From Nilaparvata lugens (Eukaryota > Arthropoda > Insecta > Hemiptera > Delphacidae), in assembly GCF_014356525.2 (NCBI RefSeq), contig NC_052509.1:32325398-32389397 (forward strand): DNA of 64,000 bases, read 5' to 3'. Positions 1 through 9,578 of this stretch are shown piece by piece. A program made the translations under genes and the position numbers. Below the pieces are notes generated by a model. The model saw nothing but the letters and a program-made list of their open reading frames with translations, searched no databases and had not been told where the DNA came from. Within the stretch, counting starts at the first letter, position 1. The number at the start of each line of letters is the position of its first letter.

Positions 1-24
1 TATATATATATATATATATATATA
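1..24. repeat. (TA)n microsatellite
   Basis: A pure TA dinucleotide run at the window edge. It probably continues to the left of the window. Confidence 0.95.
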
Positions 25-282
25 CAGAAATTGCTCACCTAATATGATCGGATAGTACAGTAGTGGGTTCCATGGGAATTCTATTCCAATTGAAAAAATA
101 CTTTCTGTCACTTCAAAACTATTGTCCGCCATCTTGGATCCGTCTAATAAGTGATATACAAAAGAAATGAATGAGTACGGTACCTATATATTGAATAATC
201 AAGAATTAGTGAACAGTGTAGTGAACAGTTAGTAGCTTCTTTTTTTCAATTCATTTTAACACACTTTGAACAAAAAAAATCT
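25..282. other. No gene seen
   Basis: AT-rich sequence with no open frame of note and no repeat that I could match elsewhere in the window. Confidence 0.5.
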
Positions 283-942
283 GGTGTGGCGCACTCACAC
301 AACTTTCCTTGCCGTTATGAAAATTGATCACCTGACGCTAGTGTTCCCGCGCATCTCAAGTCTACTATTCAAAGATTTGAGCCAGCTGGTGACAGGGCAA
401 TAACGCTGGAGACACACGAGCTGCTATCTCTTCATAGTATTTAATAGAATCAACAGTTGCCAACAGTTTGCAATTGGATAATCACATTTTCTCGAATTTC
501 GAGCTTATTTTTGATTTTAGGTGAAAATGTTACTGAACATTAATTGAAGAGATTCTCATGCTCAATCTTTTCCACTCAAAAGTTTCTGTTAAAATTGTAT
601 CTGAAGCCTGATAATTGAGAATCTGAAATCAAACTTTGCATAGATGGGGCTGAGCTCCTGAAATTTTTACAGATATGGAACTTGTTTCAGTTGATAGAGC
701 TTATCGATGACTATTCTAGGTATAACTTCAACCAAAATCGTTGGAGCCGTTTTCGAGAAAATCGCGAAAAACCCTGTTTTTGACAACATTCTCGCCATTT
801 TAGCCGCCATATTGAATCGCATTTGATCGAAATTGTTCGTGTCGGAACCTTATATTGTGAGGACCCTAAGTTCCAAATTTCAAGTCATTCCGTTGATTGG
901 AAGATGAGATATCGTGTACACAGACGCACATACACTCATACT

Positions 943-984
<42 letters not shown>

Positions 985-1182
985 CACACACACACACACA
1001 CACACACACCACACACACACACACACACCACACACACACACACACACACAGACCAATACCCAAAAATCACTTTGTTGGACTCAGTGGACCTTGAAACGTA
1101 TAGAAATTTAGAAATTGGGGTACCTTATTTTTTTTCGGAAAGTAATACTTTCCTTACCTATGGTAATAGGGCAAGGAAAGTA
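283..1182 (+). mobile_element. Interspersed element family A, copy 1 (TIR-like, non-coding)
   Basis: The copy opens with a GTGTGG..CACTCACAC motif followed by ACTTTCCTTGC and closes with GCAAGGAAAGT, so the last 11 bases are the inverse complement of the start. The same arrangement recurs at 1755-2838 (inverted) and 5924-6943. The body contains one unit of the 166-bp sequence that is tandemly repeated in copy 2, then a CA microsatellite, then a conserved block around GTACCTTATTTTTTTTCGGAAAG. No coding capacity is seen. It behaves like a non-autonomous DNA element, but no transposase or clear target-site duplication identifies a superfamily. Confidence 0.6.
943..1050. repeat. (CA)n microsatellite inside family A copy 1
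   Basis: About 50 CA units with a few interruptions. Copy 3 carries a shorter CA tract at the same relative position (6779-6822), so the microsatellite belongs to the element. Open frames here that read as Thr-His or Val-Cys runs are artefacts. Confidence 0.95.
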
Positions 1183-1719
1183 AAATTTGTCATAACAACT
1201 GCTATCACGAGTAGTATTAATTACGTGTATGTTACAGACAGGCAGATAGACGTTTAAAGGATGCGATTTAATATAGAACTAATCTTATAGATTAATGTTG
1301 TGTATTATACAGCTGAAATCATGTGTCGGCGCATAAAGTCTTTCTGTCTGACAGACTGTGTGACAACTGCCAAATAATAGCATCAGCTTCTCTAAATGAA
1401 TGGAAAAATTACAGAAATAGCATACAAATAATTGCAGCTGACTGATAAATTCTAATGATAAATCAAAACAATTTTTTCTCTTATGTATTTTCAATGTTAT
1501 TTTTATATCCTGAAAAAGGACGAAGGAGTGAGTCAATTTTGTTGTCCAGTGAATTTGACCTGTGGAGAGGTTACGAGAACTCGTGTTCGAAATTTGAAGC
1601 TGATTGATCAATTCTCTCTAATGTTCTTGTTCTTCACAAACAGACAGAAAACGACTTTGAGCTCTAGTAAAGCTGCGTTCACACCAAAGTAATTAACAAA
1701 ATGTTAATAACTTAATCCT
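1183..1719. repeat. Intervening sequence with a diverged dispersed repeat
   Basis: The stretch from about 1483 to 1680 matches 63075-63255 in diverged form. Shared blocks include GAAAAAGGACGAAG/GAGAAAGGACGAAG, TTTTGTTGTCCA and the ACGACTTT..CTCTAGTAA block. No gene is seen. The short frames on either strand show no recognisable domain. Confidence 0.45.
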
Positions 1720-1754
1720 AGATATCGGGACACCGAGCTTTGCTCGTTATTTTT

Positions 1755-2838
1755 ACTTTCCTTGCCCTACTACCATAGGTAAGGAAAGTATTGCTTTCCA
1801 AAAAAAATTAAGGTACCCCAATTTCAAGTTTTTTATACGTTTCAAAGACCCCTGAGTCAAAAAATGGCGGATAATTACTAAAAAACCATGTTTTTCACGA
1901 GTTTTTTCGAAAACGGCTCCAACGATTTTCTTCAAATTTATACCATGAATAGCTATTTATAAGCCCTATCAACTGACATGGGTATCATTTCTGGGAAAAT
2001 TGCAGGAGCTCCGTAATATTCTTGAGGAAAATGGCGGATAATCACTAAAAAACCATGTTTTTCACGATTTTCACAAAAACGGCTTTAACGATTTTCTTTA
2101 AGTATATACCATGGATAGCTATTTATAAGCCCTATAAACTAACAAGAGTCTCATTTCTGGGAAAATTGCAGGAGCTGCGTAATATTCTCGAGAAAAATGG
2201 CGGATAATTACTAAAAAAACATGTTTCTCACGGTTTTCTCGAAAACGGCTATAACGATTTTCTTCAAATTTATACCATGGATAGCTATCTATAAGCCCTA
2301 TCAACTGACATGAGTTTCATTTCTAGGAAAATAGCAGGAGCTGCGTAATATTCTCGAGAAAAATGGCTGATAATTACTGAAAAACCATGTTTTTCACGAT
2401 TTTCTCAAAAGTTACTCGACTGATTTATTTCAAATTCATACTCTGTATAGTTATCTATCAGCTCCATCAACTGGCATGAGTCCCCTTTCTGGGAAACTAA
2501 TGGGGGGTTCACCCCATCCTTGAGAAATGGACTTTGTAACCTCCTTCTCGTGCATGAGGTAGGTAGGTAGTCTATAAAAACAACACATAGTCGAGATATT
2601 TCATCTGTAGAAGAGCTGTTTTGACGACTTTTAAAAAATCATCGGATTTCACAATTTACACAAAGGAAAAAGTACTCTGAAAACAATTATATACACACAT
2701 ATACAGTAGTCTGATCGTAGTTTCAAATAATTATGTTGCCGCCAATCGTCATTATGTTATTTCTCTAAATTATTGTCGTTTAAGAATGAGGCTCACAGTT
2801 CAATGAGAAAGGAAAGTTGTGTAAGTGTACCACACCAG
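1755..2838 (-). mobile_element. Interspersed element family A, copy 2
   Basis: This is an inverted copy of the family seen at 283-1182 and 5924-6943. It starts with ACTTTCCTTGCC and ends with GGAAAGTTGTGTAAGTGTACCACACCAG. Its distal third, 2460-2838, is highly similar to the inverse complement of 5924-6190 plus 6292-6430. It lacks the CA microsatellite but has four tandem units of the internal 166-bp sequence. Confidence 0.65.
1861..2524. repeat. 166-bp tandem repeat, four units, inside family A copy 2
   Basis: The marker AAAATGGCGGATAA (with small changes) occurs at 1861, 2028, 2194 and 2360, spacings of 167, 166 and 166 bases. A second marker, ATTTCTGGGAAAA, gives the same period. Copy 1 has one unit and copy 3 about two, so unit number varies between element copies. 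Confidence 0.85.
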
Positions 2839-3395
2839 ATTTCTATTTATTGATAAACAGAACACAATTCTCTAAAATGATCATGTTTATATTTCACAGC
2901 TGGCTATAATATGTCATGTTATGGATTTCGGGGATGCGATATTTTGATTTTTCACCTACTCACTCACTCACTTTTTTACTATCCACAGCTGTTTCAGCCA
3001 AGGATGAATGAAATTATCCTTTTAATGTTGTTCAGCGAGTTTTCCCAAGGATGAGACCTAATGCAATCGAATTGGATATCATAAACCTACTATGTTCCAA
3101 ATTTCGTAAAAATCATTTCCGTTTTCGAGATCCGTTGAACATAAATAACTAGATATAAAATAATATCGGGGATATGGGACCTAGGTATTCTCAGGTATGG
3201 GATCTAGTGCAATCAAATCTTTATATTGTAAACCTACTATGTTCTGAATTTCGTGAGAATCGTTAGAGCCGTTTTCGAGATACGGTGATATACAAACATA
3301 TAAATATCTAAACATCTAAACATCCAAACATCCAGACATCTAAACATCCAAACATCTAAACATATAAACAGAAGTTGCTCGTTAATAGTAAAGGA

Positions 3396-3411
3396 TATGT
3401 ACCATATCTTA
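3396..3411. other. 16-bp spacer between back-to-back family H copies
   Basis: A short stretch between the TC-type ends of copy a (minus) and copy b (plus). The two elements are arranged head to head. Confidence 0.5.
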
Positions 3412-4009
3412 TCCTATACTATTAAACGAGCAATTTCTGTTTTAATGTTAAAATTTTTAGATGTTTGTATTTCTACGGATCTCGAAAACGGCTCTAACGA
3501 TTCTCACGAAATTCAGAAAATAGTAGGTTTATAATATAAAAATCCGATTGCACTGGGTCTCATCCCTGGGAAAACTCGCTGAAGGACATTAAAAGGAGAA
3601 TCATCATCCATCTTTGGAAAAACAGCTGATAATAATTATTTCGTCGTCTGTTGATAATGGAAGTGAGTGAGCGAGTTCATGTGTGTGTGGGACTGTGAAC
3701 TTTTGTAATAATCCAATCAGGTACGTAGTGCCGTATGCAAAAAAGCCGGCTTAATTCCAGTAGAACCATCTTTTTGAAATGGTCTTCTCTGATTTGGTTC
3801 ACGTGAAATTAATAAGGATTGAAATTTAACCGGCTTTTATACAACCGTGCCTTTTTGAGGGAAATTTTTGCATTCCTCTGGGAATTAATCTCGATTCACT
3901 GTGATAAGAAAGAACATTTCTGTATGAACTATGAATATTAGTATAATTTCTTCTTTCGTAATAAATTTTCTATGCTTTTGTACTCCAGAGCGAAGCTCGG
4001 TTCCTGATA
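3412..4009 (+). mobile_element. Helentron-like element family H, copy b
   Basis: It begins TCCTATACTATTAAACGAGC and ends GAGCGAAGCTCGGTTCCTGATAT. The terminal GAGCNNAGCTC forms a short hairpin. The 'CTCGAAAACGGCTCTAACG' block and the 'TCATCCCTGGGAAAACTCGC' block are shared with copies a and c, 57169-58156 and 63522-64000. No coding sequence is present, so it is non-autonomous. Assignment to Helentrons is inference from end structure. Confidence 0.55.
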
Positions 4010-4790
4010 TCCTATATTAAGCGAGCAGTTTCTGTATTTATATATCTGGTTATTTTTATATATGGTTATTTCTATATCGGGCTATTTCTATATCTGGTTA
4101 TTTACGTTAAACGGATCTCGAAAACGGCTCTAACGATTTTCACGAAATTTGGAACATAGTAGGTTTATGATATAAGAATTCGATTGCACTAGGTCTCATC
4201 CCTGAGATAACTCTCTGATGGACATTAAAAGAATAAATACGTCCTTGGAAAAACAGCTGGAAATTTTGTCGTCTGTTGATACCGTTATGAAAGAGAGCGA
4301 ACGAGTGCATGTGTGGGATCATTCGGCTGATCTCACGAGAAAAAAAATTCTACAAGAAAAACTTATTTTCGTTTATTTATCTTTTTTTTAGAAGCCATGT
4401 TTACTTCAGAAAGTCCAAAATAGTAACTAGATGCTGTTAGTGTAGGATAGTACATAGTATAATAACAAATATTGTAGGAAACATAGTATATAATTCTAAA
4501 TCGAATTGATAGTATATCTATTTGTAATTGATGATGTGTTTGTTTTTTGAGTGTGAATAAATTGTTATTTTGATGAGTGATAGTGGCTTAACCTAGATTT
4601 TGATTTGGATTGTAGTATAAATTTGAAAAGGGATTGTTTCGGGCATAAGCCTGTTGTGCCTCCTCATATAACTGTAAAAATAATTGTACGACTAGGAAAA
4701 TGAATATAAATAAATATAAACTATAAATTCAATCTTTCGTTACAAATTATCTTTGCTTTAACACTCTAGAGCAAAGCTCGGTCCCCTGTT
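4010..4790 (+). mobile_element. Helentron-like element family H, copy c, joined head-to-tail to copy b
   Basis: It starts TCCTATATTAAGCGAGC immediately after the last base of copy b, with no spacer, and ends AGAGCAAAGCTCGGTCCCC. Head-to-tail arrays are known for rolling-circle transposons. The middle differs from copy b and probably contains an inserted LINE 3' end (see 4440-4727). Confidence 0.5.
4440..4727 (+). mobile_element. Probable LINE 3'-end insertion inside family H copy c
   Basis: The segment is absent from copy b. It ends in GGGCATAAGCCTGTTGTGCC, a stretch resembling the 3' UTR of many insect CR1/Jockey-type LINEs, followed by an A-rich tail with AATAAATATAA. The left limit is not certain and I could not define a target-site duplication. 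Confidence 0.4.
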
Positions 4791-5923
4791 ATTGTGATTT
4801 GAGTTCCAATATACATGGACATATACACTAGACATATATGTTATTGTATACAGAATCGCTATATATTTCCAATGAATGCAACATAGCTTCATATAGCTTC
4901 TGTTCTTTAGAGCATACTTGTCAATGCCCCAATGCAGGCGTTTACATAAGATACTGGATACAGACGTTGATTAAATGATACCCGCGATGTATGGCCGTTT
5001 GATTGCTGCAAATTGGGGAATGGGTTGGTGAAGATGGTAGCATATATACAGTAGCAGCAGAAGGCTCCTAGCGTTCGTAAACGCATGTTGTAGCTCAGAA
5101 CTGATGTGGTAGGAATGGGAAGGAGATAAGTTGACGACGCGTGGTTAGATAAATGAAGTAAGGTGTTCCCGCGGTTCCTCTCATATATGGACGAGTTGGT
5201 GGAGAAGAAGGAGAAAGAGTAGTAGGAGGACGAGAAGGGGGTGCTGATGATGGCAGTCCCACGACGACGCTCTCAGAAAACTAGGGGATTTGAAACATGA
5301 GAGAGGGGATGAAGGAGATTGTATGTAATCCACGTAACATTTGATTGCTATTCTGCACAGGTTCTACATGAATTTATTATGCGCTCGCGCGCTCATTCAT
5401 TCAAATGCACGCTGGGATACTATTGCCGCGGTTTACTAACACACCGATGATGACAACGTGTGCACGCACGCGAACGCGCACGAACAACACCCTCTGCGAA
5501 AAGAGTTGAAGAGTGCTCCTCTTCTGAATTGAACCGTTTGGATGTGTGTTAGCTGAGAGCGCTTCTCTGGTTTCCTCTCACTTTTCTTCCTCTACTTCAT
5601 TTTATTCCCTTCTTATCTTAGTTTTTCCCTTCTCTGTTTCCTCCTTTTCAAACGTTCTTTCGCCTACAAAACCTGTTTCATTCTTTCACCACTCCAAAAC
5701 TATTTTTCCTTTCCCTTTTGCTCTTTTTCTCATTGTCATTCTCTTGTTTTTGTCCTCTTCATTATATTCTAATTACTCATCTTCTCCCGACATTTCTCTA
5801 GAATCCTTGTTTTCCAGTACTCTTTCCCCACTTGAAATCACACACACACAAAACAAGACAGAACCAAATTACAAAGAATCACGAAACAAATAAAACACAA
5901 TAAAATGTTACAAATATAAAAAT
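4791..5923. other. No gene seen; CpG-containing and pyrimidine-rich stretches
   Basis: The first half is ordinary AT-rich DNA. Around 5380-5500 there are many CGCG and GCGC motifs (for example GCGCTCGCGCGC), unusual for this window. 5546-5893 is a T/C-rich tract whose 115-codon open frame is a composition artefact. No promoter or exon could be defended. Confidence 0.4.
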
Positions 5924-6789
5924 CTTGTGTGGTACACTCACACAACTTTCCTTGCTCATTGAACTGTGAGCCCCGTTAACGAGAATAATTTAGGGGAATA
6001 ACATAATGACGATTGGCGGCAACATAATTATTTGAAACTACGATCAGACTTCTGTATATGTGTATATAATTGTTTTCAGAGTACTTTTTCCTTTGTGTAA
6101 ATTGTGAAATTCGATGATTTTTTTAAAAGTTGTCAAGGCAGCTGTTCTAGAGATGAAATATCTCGACTATGTGTTCTTTTTATGAACGGCTCTACCTACC
6201 TTTTTGAGGGTTGAGTGTAAGAGAGGGCCGGCTGCGCCCTAACTCCGCCCTCCTAGGTAAAAATAAAGGCAGCTATTCTATTCTATTCTATTCTACCTAC
6301 CTCATGCACGAGAAGGAGGTTACAAAGTCCATTTCTCAAGGATGGGGTGCACTCCCCATCAGTTTCCCAGAAAGGAGACTCATGCCAGTTGATAGAGCTG
6401 ATGAATAACACTATACAGGGTATGAATTTGAAAAAAATCGGTCAAGTCACTTTTGAGAAAATCGTGAAAAACATGTTTTTTTAGTAATTATCAGTAATTT
6501 TTCTCAAGAATATTACGGAGCTCCTGCAATTTTTCCAGAAATGAGACTCATGTCAGTTGATAGGGCTCATAAATAGCTATCCATGGTATGAATTTTAAGA
6601 AAGTCGTTGGAGCCGTTTTCGAAAAAACTCGTGAAAAACATGGTTTTTTAGTAATTATTTGCCATTTTGAATTCAGTTCTATTGAATTTCTTATTGTCGG
6701 ATCCTCATGGTATAAGGACCTTAAGTTCAAAATTTCGAGTCAATCGGTTGATTAGGAATGGAGTTATCGTGTTCATAGACATACACACA

Positions 6790-6822
<33 letters not shown>

Positions 6823-6943
6823 CCAAAAATCATGTTTTTGGACTCAGGGGACCTTGAAACGTATAGAAAACTTGAAATTAGGGTACCTTAATTTTTTTTG
6901 GAAAGCAATACTTCACCTATGGTAATAGGGCAAGGAAAGTAAA
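5924..6943 (+). mobile_element. Interspersed element family A, copy 3
   Basis: It starts TTGTGTGGTACACTCACAC then ACTTTCCTTGC and ends GGGCAAGGAAAGT. It carries about two 166-bp units (6370-6660), a CA tract at 6779-6822, and a small retroposed insert at 6201-6291 absent from copy 2. The 5' half matches inverted copy 2 closely over about 500 bases. Confidence 0.65.
6201..6291 (+). mobile_element. 91-bp 5'-truncated LINE 3' end with target-site duplication
   Basis: The insert contains GAGGGCCGGCTGCGCCCTAA, a purine-rich AAAATAAAGG segment and a terminal (ATTCT)n run, as expected for a LINE 3' tail. It is flanked by the direct repeat TCTACCTACC (6191-6200 and 6292-6301). The orthologous position in family A copy 2 (near 2560-2580, inverted) has this motif without the insert, giving an internal empty-site comparison. 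Confidence 0.75.
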
Positions 6944-7188
6944 AAACCATAGGTTTTGTGGTTGGGTCTGTTGGAGAAGAGAAAAAAAGAGAGGAAGATA
7001 CCTAGCCAACTATGGTTTCCCATGTAATAGGCAGGCAAAGAAGAGAAGAGAAGTAATGTGGAAAAAAGGGAAGGGAGAAATGGGGGGAAGGAAGAAAACA
7101 GAGGAATAGGTACTCAAAATAAAGGTGAGCGAGTCCACTGAAAAATGAAAAAGCTAAAGAAAAACAATGCTGGAGCAGAAATCTCGAG
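6944..7188. other. Purine-rich sequence, no gene seen
   Basis: AG-rich sequence between family A copy 3 and the 3' end of LINE-1 coding homology. It could be the LINE-1 3' UTR on the minus strand, but no A-rich or microsatellite tail marks an end. Confidence 0.4.
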
Positions 7189-7429
7189 TCATATATCTGA
7201 ATGGAAGAAGAAATTACTGTATGTCCAGTTTTTTATATCCAGTTCAATTTTTCCGCTGATCTTATTGTCCATGAGAAAGTGATTTGGAATGAGGTTTATT
7301 ATTTTAGTACCTATGTAATTTAACTGCCTCCTTATGCATTCAATATTGTGTTATAGGTTACATATTTGTTAGCAGAGGAAAATCGGATCTATATTTTATT
7401 AAGTACTCAATTACGGTTTTTATGTATAA
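7189..7429 (-). pseudogene. LINE-1 ORF2, C-terminal remnant beyond the Helitron
   Basis: On the minus strand the reading frame left at 8127 resumes exactly at 7429 after removal of the 697-bp Helitron. The resumed frame begins LYIKTVIEYL and runs to a stop (TAA) near 7359. A one-base shift then opens a frame with LNYIGTKIINLIP, resembling the C-terminal 'GxKIFNxLP' motif of CR1/Jockey ORF2 proteins, ending at the TGA at 7189-7191. The protein is dead: nonsense codons, a frameshift and an insertion. Confidence 0.6.
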
Positions 7430-7636
7430 CTAGCCGTCAGGCTCGCTTCGCTCGCCATATCCGTCTAGCCAGGGGGCTCCGCCCCCTGGACCCCCGACTG
7501 GATCGTCCAAGAATGAGATTAGCAGGCTCGCTTCGCTCGCCTGCATTTTTATCATGTTGGGACAATCCAGTCGGGGGTCCAGACTAAACGTCTGGCTAAA
7601 CGGATATGGCGAGCGAAGCGAGCCTGACGGCTAGTA
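7430..7636. repeat. Mirrored Helitron 3' ends (inverted repeat)
   Basis: The 42-base terminal block (CTAGCCGTCAGGCTCGCTTC and on through CCGTCTAGCC) recurs in inverted form at about 7593-7636, ending GACGGCTAGT. The element therefore contains two CTAG-type 3' ends pointing away from each other. Copy 20183-20861 has the same design, so it predates both insertions. Confidence 0.8.
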
Positions 7637-8030
7637 ATATAATATTCCCAGGATTGAAGTAGCAGTGCCCAATCAATTTTTCCGCGATAAATGCATTTAA
7701 ATCTTCAACTTGGTGCCAACCTAACAAAGTCAACTCAACTTAATGCCAACCTGACAAAATTATTAATTTAGTTGCCAGTTAACAACTGTTTCGAAGAGGT
7801 ACTCTATCTAGATTATAGTTCTATAGTGACATATGATATGGAAATTTCAATTATAATTAAGAGATTGGGAGAAGAAGAATATACATGCTAAAAGACGAAC
7901 TTTAAACCCTTAAAAACAACCCTTAGAGTTAAAATATTGCCAAAAGATTCCTTAGTGCGCCTCTAAAGGGCCAACTGAACATACCTACCAAATTTTAACG
8001 TTTTTGGTCCGGTAGATTTTTAGTTATGCG

Positions 8031-8098
8031 AGTGAGTGAGTGAGTGAGTGAGTGAGTGAGTGAGTGAGTGAGTCAGTCAGTCAGTCAGTCAGTGAGTG
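8031..8098. repeat. (GAGT)n / (CAGT)n microsatellite near the Helitron 5' end
   Basis: About 17 tetranucleotide units, read as CACTCACTC on the element strand. The same tract, shorter, is at 20791-20835 in copy 2. Confidence 0.9.
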
Positions 8099-8126
8099 AG
8101 TGCCATTTCGCTTTTATATATATAGA

Positions 8127-8375
8127 TTGACGTATAGTCATTACCTAATCACTAAAAACCATATCCGTTGGATAGAGCCTGGGTTTGCTTAATATAGTTT
8201 TAATCATCAGTTTTTGTGCTACATATAATTCAGCAATATGACAGTTGAAACAACCTCCCCAAACAACTATGCCATACTGCAGAATAATTGACTTGTCTAG
8301 AGCATGATACATCATTTTCAGGTGGTTTTTATTGAGAATTCTAATTTTTCTACATATGTATTTAATATGAATATC
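8127..8375 (-). pseudogene. LINE-1 ORF2, segment between the nonsense codon and the Helitron
   Basis: The frame of the 8376-9578 segment continues past its stop (TAG at about 8374-8376, in a position where a Trp codon TGG would be expected) for a further 76 codons to a second TAG at 8145-8147, then to the Helitron junction after the CAA codon at 8127-8129. The sequence includes GIVVWGG, similar to the 'YGIxxWG' motif downstream of the RT in CR1/Jockey elements. One base change explains the first stop. Confidence 0.65.
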
Positions 8376-9578
8376 CTATTCAAGGTTTTCATCAATTATG
8401 ATTCCCAAGTACTTAGTATTATTGACTTTTTTAATGGTGGGACAATCACAATCACCCAAGTTTAAATTGCACTGAGAATGGAGTCTCAAATCTTGATTCT
8501 CGTTAGGTTGCCCTACTCTATTTGCAGAGAAGGTTACGTAATTAGTTTTTTCAATATTTAAACTTAAGGTATTCTTATCTAACCACTTCTTTATTAAAAG
8601 CATATTATTTTCAGCTATGGTATGAACTTCATTCCATGAATTACCGTGGAAAATAGCTGCAGTATCATCTGCAAAGGATATCACAGTTGAGTTCAGAAGT
8701 CTTAGATTTAAAAAGTCATGTACATAGAGTATGAAAAGGATGGGAGAAAGTACAGTACCTTGAGGAAGACCATAAGAAGTTAAGTTAGTTACACTAGATT
8801 GATCATTTATGGTTAGGGACTGGGTTCTATTACTCAGATAGCTTTTGAACAGTTTAAGCGAGACTCCTCTGAAACCATAGGACTCCAATTTATTGAACAA
8901 AGTATTATGAGGTATTGTATCAAAAGCTTTGCGTATATCCAGGAAGACCGCAATAGTTTTCTTATTGGAGTTTATTTCATCAGATAAAGTATTGATGAAT
9001 TTTATTAGAGCGTCAGATGTACTTTTACCATTTTGGAAACCGAATTGGTTCTTGTTGATTATTTTGTTAAGATTCAAGAAAGAAACAGCTCTTGACTTTC
9101 TTAGTGCCTCCATTATTTTAGCAAGGTTGCTGATAAGACTAATCGGTCTATAATTACAGGGATTAGTCGGGTCACCTTGTTTGAATAAAGGTTTTATTTT
9201 GGCTGATTTGAGGTGCTCGGGGAAATATCCCTCCTCAAAGCATCTATTAAAAATGAAAGCGAGAGGTTGAAATATGAAATTGGCTATTTTCTTCAGCTTA
9301 ATACTACCTAGACTATCAATACCTGGACTGCAGTTGTTCTTTAGATTTTTAATAGTTGCCTCAACTTCAACTGGGCACGTTGGTCTCATAAAAAACGTGT
9401 TATCGATCTGTATTGCAGGAAATCGATCACCAGTATTTTCAGGGATATTGATAGTTTGAGCTTGTAATTTACCCACATTTGTGAAATAATTGTTGAGGGA
9501 TTGAGCATCAAGTTCAGTACTCTTGTCCTTGATACTGTCCTCACCTATAACTCCGTTTATGCACTTCCACAACTTCAT
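8376..9578 (-). pseudogene. LINE-1 ORF2, reverse transcriptase domain (400 codons open)
   Basis: This is the best preserved coding sequence in the window. Reverse transcriptase signatures of non-LTR elements appear in order: NYRPISLIS (142-150), FLDIRKAFD (212-220), LPQGTVLSP (271-279), FADDTAAIF with the catalytic Asp pair (302-310) and a thumb-like TKYLGIIID (388-396). The first 60 residues duplicate those at 9903-9720 because of a 325-bp tandem duplication. The clade looks like CR1/Jockey. The enzyme would copy its own RNA at a nicked chromosomal target, but this copy cannot make a full protein: endonuclease and RT are in different frames and the C-terminus is lost. Confidence 0.9.

Larger units (their letters stand above)
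1720..3395 (-). mobile_element. Helentron-like element family H, copy a, interrupted by family A copy 2
   Basis: The left end is ATATCGGGACACCGAGCTTTGCTCG (hairpin-forming) and the right end is GAAGTTGCTCGTTAATAGTAAAGGA. These correspond to the two ends of copies b and c and of 57169-58156. Family A copy 2 (1755-2838) lies inside it. The interior has the diagnostic blocks 'CCTACTATGTTC' and 'CGAGATCCGTT', then 8-bp repeats ACATCTAA at 3295-3365. The TC-like start, a hairpin near the other end and subterminal short tandem repeats are reminiscent of non-autonomous Helentrons (HINE/DINE type). Classification is inference. Confidence 0.5.
7430..8126 (-). mobile_element. Non-autonomous Helitron inserted in LINE-1
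   Basis: On the minus strand it begins TCTATATATATAAAAGCG followed by GAAATGGCACTCACTC and ends in GACGGCTAG, that is 5'-TC and 3'-CTAG. It sits between A and T, the target rule of canonical Helitrons. Near the 3' end a GC-rich hairpin is present (GGGGGCTCCGCCCCC). No Rep/helicase is encoded. The boundaries are independently supported because deleting 7430-8126 restores the LINE reading frame. A second copy lies at 20183-20861. Confidence 0.88.

Noticed and set aside
823..1257. Thr-His and Val-Cys repeat proteins on both strands
   Set aside because: They are the translated CA microsatellite inside a transposable element, open in several frames at once.
5546..5893. 115-codon Ser/Phe/Leu-rich frame
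   Set aside because: T/C-rich DNA lacks stop codons in this direction by composition. No motif or signal context.
7366..7587. 73-codon frame with Arg-rich sequence
   Set aside because: Lies in the GC-rich Helitron terminus and is a reading of the hairpin and mirrored ends.
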